From positions 1 to 7,657 of the forward strand of contig CALGXU010000462.1 of the NCBI GenBank assembly GCA_937935205.1: a DNA stretch of 7,657 nt, given 5' to 3'. Of this stretch, positions 1 to 5,894 are shown in pieces (within the stretch, counting starts at the first letter, position 1; each line of letters opens with the position of its first letter). Source of the stretch: an uncultured Rothia sp. GTDB lineage: Bacteria > Actinomycetota > Actinomycetes > Actinomycetales > Micrococcaceae. The notes under the pieces were generated by a model. That model searched no databases and was not told the DNA's origin. It saw only the letters and a program-made list of their open reading frames with translations. The translations under genes and the position numbers were made by a program.

Positions 1-57
1 GGCTTCAGCGGAGGCGGCGATTGGGGTAGCGGCGGCGGCGACGGCGGTAGCTTCTAA
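1..57 (+). CDS. C-terminal tail of a Gly/Ser-rich protein, possibly a TPM-domain protein (partial)
   Basis: The first frame is open from base 1 to a TAA stop at 55-57 and reads GFSGGGDWGSGGGDGGSF. Only 18 residues are visible, so the start and any domain lie off the window. A short Gly/Ser/Asp tail with scattered aromatics is typical of TPM-domain (YgcG-like) membrane proteins, and in many Micrococcales a TPM-domain gene sits directly before pspA on the same strand. The identity therefore rests on the tail composition and on the neighbour, not on a domain that can be seen. The reading frame is fairly safe because the codon pattern (G/C in third positions) and the stop fit; the family is a guess. 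Confidence 0.5.
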   Translation, partial: GFSGGGDWGSGGGDGGSF

Positions 58-77
58 CCGCCTCCACGCTAGCGATC

Positions 78-121
78 CTGCCGGTCGGTTTTTGCAGATT
101 TTTCTACAGTCTGACCGGCAG
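78..121 (+). terminator. Stem-loop after the Gly-rich gene, possible terminator or leader structure
   Basis: Nine-base arms CTGCCGGTC (78-86) and GACCGGCAG (113-121) are perfectly complementary and enclose a 26-base loop that contains two T-rich runs. The stem starts 21 bases after the stop of the preceding gene. The loop is long and no T-run follows the second arm, so this is not a standard intrinsic terminator. It could instead fold within the leader of the pspA transcript. The rest of the 58-322 spacer holds a weaker inverted repeat (GTGCAT 208-213 and ATGCAC 226-231) and AT-rich sequence at 245-260; I could not place a convincing -35/-10 pair for pspA there. Confidence 0.35.
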
Positions 122-322
122 GGTACATAGCTTACCTCACCGGTTTCTTCCCCAGTCGGAAAACACCCGGGGCAATTTACCAAAAGTTTAGGTTGCAGAA
201 ATCATGCGTGCATCATTTTCACAGCATGCACCCAGAAATCTGCCACATAATTAGTTATACGGGCACGGCTCACGAGGAGCGTAGTGCTCCCCCGCAGCCC
301 GTTGAACAGAAAGTAGGAGATT

Positions 323-1087
323 ATGGCTAAGCAGACCATCTTCGGCCGTATTGCACAGCTCGCTAAGGCAAACATCAACGCTCTGATTGATGCAGCTGAG
401 GACCCGGAGAAGATGCTGGACCAGATGGTTCGTGACTACACCAACAACATCCGCGAGGCGGAGGCTGCAGTAGCACAGACCATCGGCAACCTGCGTCTGC
501 TCGAGAAGGACCACGCAGAGGACGTCCAGACCGCCCAGGAGTGGGGCACCAAGGCTCTGGCAGCTTCTAACAAGGCTGATGAATTCCGCGCAGCTGGCGA
601 CGTTGCCAACGCTGACAAGTTCGACAACCTCGCTAAGATCGCTCTGAACAAGCAGCTGCTGGCTGAAAAGGCAGCACAGGCTGTTGAGCCTCAGCTGGCT
701 TCCCAGACTCAGGTCGTCAACCAGCTCAAGGACGGCCTGGAGAAGATGCGCTCCAAGCTTGAAGAGGTCAAGTACAAGCGCGATGAGCTGACCGCACGTC
801 AGAAGACCGCAGCAGCTCAGACCCAGGTGAACGACGCTCTGAAGGCGTTCGACGTTCTGGACCCGACCAGCGAGATGAGCCGCTTCGAAGAGAAGGTTCG
901 CCGCGAAGAGGCACGCGTCATCGGTCAGCAGGAACTGGCAGCTTCCTCCCTGGACGCACAGTTCAACACCCTGGACCAGATGGAGCGCGAGACCGAGCTG
1001 GACGCTCGCCTTGCCGCTCTGAAGGCAAAGAACGCTCCGGCTGCTCCGGCTCCCCTGGCTGTGGAAGCTCCCACCCAGACCCTCTAA
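323..1087 (+). CDS. pspA: PspA/IM30 (Vipp1-like) membrane-stress protein
   Basis: This encodes 254 residues, a usual length for the PspA/IM30 family. These are peripheral ESCRT-III-like proteins that polymerise on the inner face of the cytoplasmic membrane and help it resist damage and proton leakage. The start MAKQTIFGRIAQLAKANINALIDAAEDP is cut here to its key pieces: the amphipathic helix at residues 1-20, then EDPEKMLDQMVRDY (about 27-40), the family's most conserved stretch. Long, charge-patterned, Ala/Glu/Lys/Gln-rich helices (about 25-220) fit the coiled-coil hairpin. The last 20 or so residues are an Ala/Pro tail of low complexity. The ATG is chosen because it gives the conserved N-terminus and is preceded by AGGAG (315-319), with rather short spacing. 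No pspB or pspC partner is visible; actinobacteria usually lack them. Family assignment is strong; the detailed role is inferred from the family. Confidence 0.93.
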   Translation: MAKQTIFGRIAQLAKANINALIDAAEDPEKMLDQMVRDYTNNIREAEAAVAQTIGNLRLLEKDHAEDVQTAQEWGTKALAASNKADEFRAAGDVANADKFDNLAKIALNKQLLAEKAAQAVEPQLASQTQVVNQLKDGLEKMRSKLEEVKYKRDELTARQKTAAAQTQVNDALKAFDVLDPTSEMSRFEEKVRREEARVIGQQELAASSLDAQFNTLDQMERETELDARLAALKAKNAPAAPAPLAVEAPTQTL

Positions 1088-1133
1088 GCCTGGGATTCTC
1101 AAGCCTGGTCTAGTGCATAGCTTCTTGAGCTAA

Positions 1134-1196
1134 ACCTCAAAAGATCCGCCCCGTTCCTGAACTCATCAGGAACGGGGCGGATCTTTATGTTTGAGG
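1134..1196. terminator. Strong bidirectional terminator between pspA and the convergent SLH gene
   Basis: Arms at 1141-1160 and 1166-1185 are perfectly complementary over 20 bases (core GATCCGCCCCGTTCC) around the loop ACTCA. Outside them CCTCAAA (1134-1140) and TTTGAGG (1190-1196) extend the symmetry with a small bulge. An A-rich flank on the left and a T-rich flank on the right let it act on both strands. It lies 46 bases after the pspA stop and ends just before the stop of the convergent gene, so it serves both. Confidence 0.92.
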
Positions 1197-1204
1197 GCTA
1201 AGCC

Positions 1205-3646
1205 TTAGTTCGCGTAGATGTACAGGTAGCCTGCCATCGCGGAGCGGGTGACCGCATCCGACGAGGTGGAACCGGTACCGATACCGTTGGAGGCTGCCCA
1301 CGCCAGAGCCTGGGACGCGTAGCCGCCCTGAGCCTGTGCCGGGGAGCCAGCTGCACGGTACATGAACTCAGCCATGGTGGACTCGGTGACGGCCTCCAGG
1401 GGGCGGAAGTCGCTACCGCTGATGCCCTGCTGGCTCAGCCAGAAAATTTCCTTGTACGCGGGGTGGTTAACCGGAACGTCGCTGAACGGCGAGACAGCCG
1501 GTGCGTTCACTGCGGGGCGACCAGCCACGCGGTACAGGTAGGTTGCCAGCTGCGCACGGTTGACCGATGCGTTCGGGCGGAAAGTGCCGTCCGCGAAGCC
1601 GAGCATGATGCGCTTATCAGAGTTCCAGCTGATCTCGTTGTAGTTCGGGTCCGAGTCGGACAGGTCGCGGTAGCCCAGCGCGGGGGTCTTACCCGCGAAG
1701 TCCAGGGAGGACGCCAGGATGTGCGGCAGGTCGTAGTCGTGGTGGCTGAAGCCGTCAATCAGCTTCACGCGGGCGTTAGAGAAGCCAGCGCCCAGGTATG
1801 CGTTGTAGCCGGACTCGACTGCGCCTCGTGCGCTCCAGGTGACGGGGTTGGTGTTGCCGGAGGTGTCATTCGCGCCAACCCACCAGTACATAGGCAGGCC
1901 CTTGGTGGTGGCGTCGGCGTCAACGGAGCCGTCCGAGTCGCCGCCGGCGACCATGATGGAGCCGCCACCGTTACGCCATGCGGTGTTGTGGTCGGTCAGC
2001 TCGTAGGTGATGAACTCAGCGCCACCGGAGTAGCCCATGGTCCACACCTGAGAAGCGTCCAGGTTGTTCTGGTTGATGAAGGACTTCGCGAAGGAGCGGA
2101 AGAACTCACCGTTGGTGTTCATGTCTTCCCACCAGGTGATGCCGTCGCCGGATGCGTTGGTGTCCGGGGAGATGATCGGCACGAAGACCATGTTGCGGGC
2201 GTTAGCGATCTTGCCCATTGCCGCGAGCATGCCCTCGTCGGGGGTGTAGACCTTGGACTCGTTACGCTGCCAGTAGTCGCCGTCGAAGTAGAAGACCACG
2301 CCAACAGGCTTGGAGTAGTCCAGGTTGTTCGCGTACACGTGGTACTGGGAGGTGGTACCCGCCGGGGAGGTGTAGCTCTGGTAGGTTGCGGAGCTCATGG
2401 TGCGGGCGCGAGGAGCATTGTTCTGCTTCTGCTCAGACTTCTGTTCGGTCTTCTGCTCGGCCTTCTGCTCAGCCTTGGGAGCGGCGGTTGCCTTACCCTT
2501 GGTGAGCGAGTTGCTCAGAATCTCGGAGAAGTTGTAGTCGAAGTGGCCCGAGCCGTTCAGAACGGTCGCGGAAGCGTTGGTGTAGCCGGCGTTGCGGTAG
2601 GCGTTGTAGCCGCCCTCAACGGCGCCTCGTGCGCTCCAGGTCTGCGGGTAGGTCTCGCCGGAGCCGTCGTTCGAGTTTGCGTACCAGAACATGGGCTGGG
2701 CCTTCAGTGCACCCGAGGGGGTACCCTCGTCCAGGCCACCGCCAGCGACCATGATGGAGCCGCCGCCGTTGCGCCAGGTCTGGGGCTTGGTGTTCAGCTC
2801 GTAGGTGATGAACTCGGCGCCACCGGAGTAGCCCATGGTCCACACGTTGGAGGAATCCACGCCGTTAGCCGCGATGAAGGAGGACGCGAAGGAGCGGAAG
2901 AACTCGCCGTTACGCTCCATGTCTTCCCACCAGGTCACGCCAGCGTCGTAACGGTTGGCGTCCGGGGAGATGACGGGCACGAACAGCATGTTCTGTGCCG
3001 CTGCGGAGGCAGCCATCTGAGCCAGCTCACCGGAGGGGTCGTAGACCTTGGACTGGTCGTTGCGCCAGTAGTCGCCGTCGAAGTAGAAGACCACGCCAAC
3101 GGGCTTGGAGAAGTCCACACCCTCAGCGTAGACGTGGTACTGCGAGGTGGTACCAGCCGGGGAGGTGTAGGACAGGAAAGTCTGGTTGGTGCGGGTTGCC
3201 GCCACACCGGATGCCGCCTGAGCAGCCTGTGCGGTCTGCGCGGTCTGCGCGGGCTGAGCGGCGGGGGTCTGTGCAACCTGTGCCAGGGTGGGCTGAGCGG
3301 AAGGCTGAGCCGCCTGTGCGGACTGGAAGGTAGCCGAGGGGGTTGTCTGCTGAGTTGCCTGAGCAGTGTAGGTCTTCTGGATGGGCTGAACCGCGGTCGT
3401 TGCGGGAGCCTGCTGAGTCTGCTTTGCCTGTTCTGCCTGCTGGCGGATCTGTACAGCAACCTGCGAGAGGGTGGGCTGCACGGTGGAGGTGAACAGGGAC
3501 TTCGGAGCCTGGGTAGCTGCGCCGGGGATGTCCTGAACGACGGGTGCGAAAGCCGAAGCGGGTGCTACCAGGGTGCTACCGAGCACGGAGGGTACGGCGA
3601 TGGCTGCGAGAGAGCCAGCCTTAACGGTGCGGGGGCGAAGTGCCAT
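1205..3646 (-). CDS. Exported double alpha/beta-hydrolase (esterase-like) protein with S-layer-homology repeats
   Basis: This encodes 813 residues. Residues 1-33 look like a Sec signal peptide (Arg/Lys N-region, hydrophobic core, APASA before the mature end). A Gln/Ala/Thr-rich linker follows (about 35-155). Two tandem catalytic-type domains come next (about 156-382 and 422-649), so alike that they read as a duplication with a period of 266 residues. Each carries a GYSGG nucleophile elbow (Ser274, Ser540), a His in a GxxHxDY context (His368, His635) and an Asp in matching positions (Asp327, Asp594), as in PHB-depolymerase/feruloyl-esterase-like serine hydrolases. A KAEQK/TEQK/SEQK linker (about 391-408) joins them. 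Residues about 659-812 hold two clear S-layer-homology repeats (FSDVP, GFADGTFRP, LATYLYR) and a shortened third, which usually attach proteins to cell-wall polymers. The ATG has GAGGA six bases upstream (3653-3657). The substrate cannot be told. The long antisense open frame over this gene is a GC artefact. Confidence 0.85.
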   Translation of the reverse strand: MALRPRTVKAGSLAAIAVPSVLGSTLVAPASAFAPVVQDIPGAATQAPKSLFTSTVQPTLSQVAVQIRQQAEQAKQTQQAPATTAVQPIQKTYTAQATQQTTPSATFQSAQAAQPSAQPTLAQVAQTPAAQPAQTAQTAQAAQAASGVAATRTNQTFLSYTSPAGTTSQYHVYAEGVDFSKPVGVVFYFDGDYWRNDQSKVYDPSGELAQMAASAAAQNMLFVPVISPDANRYDAGVTWWEDMERNGEFFRSFASSFIAANGVDSSNVWTMGYSGGAEFITYELNTKPQTWRNGGGSIMVAGGGLDEGTPSGALKAQPMFWYANSNDGSGETYPQTWSARGAVEGGYNAYRNAGYTNASATVLNGSGHFDYNFSEILSNSLTKGKATAAPKAEQKAEQKTEQKSEQKQNNAPRARTMSSATYQSYTSPAGTTSQYHVYANNLDYSKPVGVVFYFDGDYWQRNESKVYTPDEGMLAAMGKIANARNMVFVPIISPDTNASGDGITWWEDMNTNGEFFRSFAKSFINQNNLDASQVWTMGYSGGAEFITYELTDHNTAWRNGGGSIMVAGGDSDGSVDADATTKGLPMYWWVGANDTSGNTNPVTWSARGAVESGYNAYLGAGFSNARVKLIDGFSHHDYDLPHILASSLDFAGKTPALGYRDLSDSDPNYNEISWNSDKRIMLGFADGTFRPNASVNRAQLATYLYRVAGRPAVNAPAVSPFSDVPVNHPAYKEIFWLSQQGISGSDFRPLEAVTESTMAEFMYRAAGSPAQAQGGYASQALAWAASNGIGTGSTSSDAVTRSAMAGYLYIYAN

Positions 3647-3712
3647 GGGTTGTCCTCGTTGTTGGTGTTTCGTGGGGCGCGGACGCCCGAGAGTGGTTGA
3701 GTGATAGGTGGT

Positions 3713-3733
3713 CTATAGGTGAGAAGCCTATAG
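3713..3733 (-). promoter_or_regulatory. Inverted repeat in the leader of the SLH-hydrolase gene
   Basis: CTATAGG (3713-3719) and CCTATAG (3727-3733) are perfect inverted repeats around a 7-base spacer, 67-87 bases upstream of the ATG of the SLH-hydrolase gene. The site could be an operator for a dimeric regulator or a small hairpin in the leader RNA. No promoter hexamers were convincing enough to decide. Confidence 0.35.
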
Positions 3734-4045
3734 GCGGTCGGCCTGCGAATGTGATGCCGCATGGAGCAAGTCCAGTAACCGTCCCGTGTGTGTTGCGGGG
3801 ACGTCCTCGTGTGATGGAGGGCTGCAGTATTCATTTCGGAGAGCTACGCGGCGGACCGCGGTGACCACGTACTCAAAGCTACCAGGTCAAAAAGCCTTTT
3901 CCAGCGGTTTTTTGGGGCTATTTTTGGGTATCGAACAAGATTCAATCTTAACAAGAGATTTTTCTAAGCTTCTAGTTTAACTTGAATCACCCTCAAGTAG
4001 AGGTTGAATGGGTCATTTTTCCTTGATTTTTCGGGGTTTTTGAGC

Positions 4046-4070
4046 GTTTTTTGAAAGAGTTTCAAAAAAC
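4046..4070. repeat. Perfect AT-rich inverted repeat (11-base arms)
   Basis: GTTTTTTGAAA (4046-4056) and TTTCAAAAAAC (4060-4070) are exact reverse complements separated by GAG. The symmetry, the A/T tracts and the position in the AT-rich zone upstream of the leftward SLH-hydrolase gene suggest a protein-binding site. A weak terminator is possible but less likely because the stem is nearly all A-T. Confidence 0.6.
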
Positions 4071-4318
4071 CCTACAATTAACTTGAATGTTTTATATGTG
4101 ATTACAATCACTTTCAGAGTGAATTGTTGCACTCGAAGCCCAATTTTTGCCAAAAACCGCGGAATTCCGGGGCAAAACGGGTGATTTCCAAGCCCGGAAT
4201 ATAGGCACCTTTCGCATATTCCACTTTGAGAATGCACTTTGAGGCAAAAACATCCCCCTCGCCACTCCCCCACCCAGGCATCCTATCGAACCCCTCATCA
4301 CGCTCTTGAGACCCGCCC

Positions 4319-4377
4319 CAGAGCCCCCTTCAGGACCCCTTTCAGGTCCCCGTCAGGCCCCATTTCAGAGCCCCCAA
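4319..4377. repeat. Degenerate 12-base tandem repeat, CAGRNCCCCNTT, five units
   Basis: Units begin at 4319 (CAGAGCCCCCTT), 4331 (CAGGACCCCTTT), 4343 (CAGGTCCCCGT), 4354 (CAGGCCCCATTT) and 4366 (CAGAGCCCCCAA). The steps are 12, 12, 11 and 12 bases; the 11-base step means it is not an in-frame coding repeat. The function is unknown. Confidence 0.6.
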
Positions 4378-4879
4378 AAGCAGCGTCTCAAAAGGCATAA
4401 CCGCCCCCCCCAACAACCACCCGGAAGGTGACTCCACCACCCCATGAGCACTCCCGCTTGAAGCCCCCGATAGACATGTTGAGGAATACCTCGAAAGACA
4501 CATCGGGAGGCGTTCCGGAGACCAGTCCCAAGGTACTTTCTCGACGGTTCTCTGAGAGGCTTTTAAGGGGGGATTTCGAGAGAACTTAGAGAGGCTTTAG
4601 AGAGGCCGGAAGATCCGCTTCAAACACCCCGAAGGGGCAGCAGGTAAGCCACACCCCCCCAAAGCGTCCTCGTAGGGGGTTGCAGACCGACCCCAACAAG
4701 ACACTCAGAAGCCCCCCCCCAGCACTCACGAAGAGACCTCAGAAGGACTCCTCAGCCCATTCCGCGGACTACAGAAGGCAGAGGATACAGAGAGGCGGGG
4801 ACATAAAGAAAGCCGCCCAGCAGGCGGCAGGAGGACGGCGGAAGAAGAAGGGCGGGCGGAAGCATGGGTTTTAGGGAAT

Positions 4880-4913
4880 AAAAAAACTCCCGATAGCTAA
4901 GCTATCGGGAGTT
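4880..4913 (-). terminator. Intrinsic terminator downstream of the tRNA-derived site (leftward)
   Basis: The arms AACTCCCGATAGC (4885-4897) and GCTATCGGGAGTT (4901-4913) match perfectly over 13 bases around a 3-base loop. On the - strand the stem is followed by seven T (4886-4880). It lies six bases after the tRNA-derived 3' end, as expected for the original terminator of the tRNA gene that served as integration target. Confidence 0.88.
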
Positions 4914-4918
4914 ATCCG

Positions 4919-4953
4919 TTGCGGGGACAGGATTTGAACCTGCGACCTCCGGG
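4919..4953 (-). other. Attachment-site scar: 3' half of an initiator-type tRNA (att core)
   Basis: Read on the - strand from 4953 to 4919 this gives CCCGG (3' side of an anticodon stem), AGGTC (variable loop), the T arm GCAGG-TTCAAAT-CCTGT, the acceptor strand CCCCGCA and a discriminator A. A72 beside CCCCGC and the AGGTCGCAGG context match bacterial tRNA-fMet as I remember it. Similarity stops in the anticodon loop: no D arm and no matching acceptor 5' strand (TGCGGGG or CGCGGGG) occur in the 100 bases upstream, so this is not a working tRNA. A tRNA 3' half that breaks at the anticodon loop, followed by a terminator and flanked by an integrase end, is the usual attachment core of tyrosine-recombinase elements. 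The intact tRNA should lie at the far end of the element, to the right of this window. Confidence 0.82.
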
Positions 4954-5011
4954 GTCTGCATCTCTTTTTAATGAAACAGTGAGATACAGCCAAGTAATCG
5001 TTGATATTGTG

Positions 5012-5100
5012 CGGTAACCGTCCCCTTATCCTTCCCTAAAGATACTTGAAGTTACCGGCATATCCTCACGAAAGATAGGGAATAAGGTAGGGACTACCTT
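5012..5100. repeat. Cluster of inverted repeats between att core and integrase remnant
   Basis: Three inverted pairs lie between the att core and the integrase stop: CGGTAAC (5012-5018) with GTTACCG (5051-5057); CCTTAT plus TTCCCTA (5024-5038) with TAGGGAA plus ATAAGG (5076-5087); and AAGGTAG (5084-5090) with CTACCTT (5094-5100), which overlaps the integrase stop codon. Such repeats next to an att core are plausible arm-type sites for integrase or excisionase. The role is inferred from position only. Confidence 0.45.
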
Positions 5101-5201
5101 TCCTCCCTACGCCGTGCTCGGGCTGCCTCGTACAGCGTTGTGAGGTCTGACAGGTCTGAGTATGCCTGTGCGTTCACATCGACCGAGTGGCCGAGCGCCG
5201 G
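5094..5201 (-). pseudogene. C-terminal remnant of a tyrosine recombinase (integrase)
   Basis: On the - strand the frame ending with TAG at 5096-5094 reads 35 residues that include ALGHSVDVNAQAYSDL and a charged RARRREER end. This is the last part of a phage-type integrase: LGHS is box II (His codon at 5187-5189) and the Tyr at 5160-5162 is at the spacing of the catalytic nucleophile, as in actinobacterial integrases with GHSVEV...VYA ends. The gene has lost everything upstream: the protoglobin stop codon (5205-5203) overlaps the next codon in another frame, and no start or remaining integrase domain is visible. The int 3' end lies about 140 bp from the att core, the normal order for integrative elements. 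The remnant cannot be functional; the exact breakpoint may be a few codons either side of 5201. Confidence 0.8.
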
Positions 5202-5202
5202 A

Positions 5203-5796
5203 TCAGAATTGCTCGGGGTGATCGCGGTAGGCATACGCCCACACTGTCACGGCGACAGTCACAGCGCGAGTCCACGCGTCACGGACAGCGTCCAGTTCTG
5301 CGCCCTCGAAGCCCTCCGCCAGGAGACGGTGCCCGACCTCCACAGTCGGCGCGATGAAGGCGAGCACGTAGCGCAGAGGCACGAATGGCGTCGAGTCCGC
5401 CCCATCCGCCGCGTTCTTCGCCGCGGTCATGTGTCGAGCTCCGATCAGGTACTGGTAGTCCAACCACGCCTGATCCCGCTCGCGCGTGCACATGTCGATG
5501 ACCCACTGGGCGAATCGGGGCTTTGACGCCTGCGCGTACTCGGGGTTCGGCTGTCCATCCGGATGCGCGGAATGTGCTGCCAGGTAGGTCTTTTGAGCCA
5601 AAATCCCGCGCCACGTGTCGACCATTTCCATGGCATGCGGCGCCAGGATGGGTTCTGCTCGCGCGAGCAGCTCTGCGTCACCGGGCTGGACGTGCGCGGC
5701 GGCCTCAATCTGGCGTAGATCCTCGAGTGTGAGCGGAGACGTGGGGACGGCATCGGTGCCGTAGGTGTACCCCGACGAGTGGTCGTAAGCGGTCAC
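5203..5796 (-). CDS. Protoglobin (single-domain haem globin of the globin-coupled-sensor lineage)
   Basis: This encodes 197 residues, almost the length of the archaeal protoglobin from Methanosarcina acetivorans (about 195). The family binds haem and O2, CO or NO in the cytoplasm; its physiological role is unsettled. Visible landmarks are GYTYG near the start (residues 9-13), DTWRG (60-64) on helix B, KPRFAQW (92-98) on helix E, and DQAWLDYQYLIGARH (108-122), where His122 is the expected proximal haem ligand, followed by PLRYVLAFIAP (140-150) and a C-terminal VWAYAY helix. No signalling domain is attached. A GTG start (5796-5794) is preferred because an excellent AAGGAGGT (5808-5801) precedes it; the longer TTG-initiated frame would place that site inside the gene. 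Arg63 stands where I recall Tyr at B10 in the archaeal protein, which could change ligand binding. The gene cuts off the integrase remnant and abuts an IS, so it is probably acquired cargo. Confidence 0.9.
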   Translation of the reverse strand: MTAYDHSSGYTYGTDAVPTSPLTLEDLRQIEAAAHVQPGDAELLARAEPILAPHAMEMVDTWRGILAQKTYLAAHSAHPDGQPNPEYAQASKPRFAQWVIDMCTRERDQAWLDYQYLIGARHMTAAKNAADGADSTPFVPLRYVLAFIAPTVEVGHRLLAEGFEGAELDAVRDAWTRAVTVAVTVWAYAYRDHPEQF

Positions 5797-5822
5797 GCGA
5801 ACCTCCTTGAACTTATGCGTCA

Positions 5823-5851
5823 ATTGTAGAACGTGCTCTTGCTCAGGTCAA
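5823..5851 (-). promoter_or_regulatory. Near-consensus housekeeping promoter of the protoglobin gene
   Basis: On the - strand TTGACC (5851-5846), a 17-base spacer and TACAAT (5828-5823) make a near-ideal sigma-70-type promoter, 27 bases before the GTG start. The -35 box ends at the last base outside the IS256-family terminal repeat, so the IS boundary defines the upstream limit of this promoter. Confidence 0.75.
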
Positions 5852-5880
5852 GTCCTGTGGAGTGGTGTAATCGTTTTGTG
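5852..5880 (+). repeat. Left terminal inverted repeat of the IS256-family element
   Basis: Matches the reverse complement of 7223-7251 at 22 of 29 positions, including the unbroken block AGTGGTGTAA (5861-5870). It lies downstream of the transposase stop. Confidence 0.75.
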
Positions 5881-5894
5881 TCCTTCGGGTTGGG

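Larger units (their letters stand above)
3665..4879. other. Long gene-free region with three compositional zones
   Basis: About 1.2 kb without a credible gene. From 3665 to about 3880 it is GC-rich and should contain the leader and promoter of the leftward SLH-hydrolase gene. From about 3890 to 4150 it is AT-rich with many T-runs and a perfect palindrome (4046-4070). From about 4250 to 4450 the + strand is C-rich and carries a 12-base tandem repeat. From about 4480 to 4870 it is purine-rich, with the word GAGAGGC at 4554, 4589, 4600 and 4790 and a small GAGG-AATA-CCTC hairpin at 4481-4492. I recognise no rnpB, ssrA, SRP or 6S signature. The abrupt changes of strand composition could mark an untranslated RNA or decayed sequence next to the island edge. 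Confidence 0.6.

Noticed and set aside
251..1102. 283-codon open frame on the - strand over pspA
   Set aside because: It is antisense to a clear PspA gene; the composition (Leu/Ser/Val/Cys-rich) is what the reverse of Ala/Gln/Glu-rich codons produces.
1463..3700. 745-codon open frame on the + strand over the SLH-hydrolase gene
   Set aside because: It is very long but antisense to a gene with signal peptide, duplicated domains and SLH repeats. The Val/Gly/Arg/Leu-rich product has no recognisable domain, an artefact of high GC.
3647..3900. Riboswitch in the leader of the SLH-hydrolase gene
   Set aside because: I looked for c-di-AMP and cobalamin-type conserved words and saw none; only a small inverted repeat is supported.
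4013..4301. Short Cys-containing open frames on the - strand
   Set aside because: They overlap each other in different frames in the AT-rich intergenic zone, with no ribosome sites or family features.
4680..4874. 64-residue very basic open frame on the + strand
   Set aside because: TTG start with no good ribosome site, purine-rich low-complexity composition and no recognisable family. A real small gene cannot be excluded, but nothing supports it.
4919..5020. A complete tRNA gene on the - strand
   Set aside because: Only the 3' half folds. No D arm or matching 5' acceptor strand occurs at the right distance, so it is an attachment-site copy, not a working tRNA.
5140..5526. 128-codon open frame on the + strand across the integrase remnant and protoglobin
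   Set aside because: It is antisense to both and shows no domain; the two - strand reading frames carry recognisable motifs.
5797..5823. Upstream TTG start for the protoglobin (nine more residues)
   Set aside because: It would put the strong AAGGAGGT site inside the gene and overlap the -10 region; the GTG at 5796 gives the usual family N-terminus.
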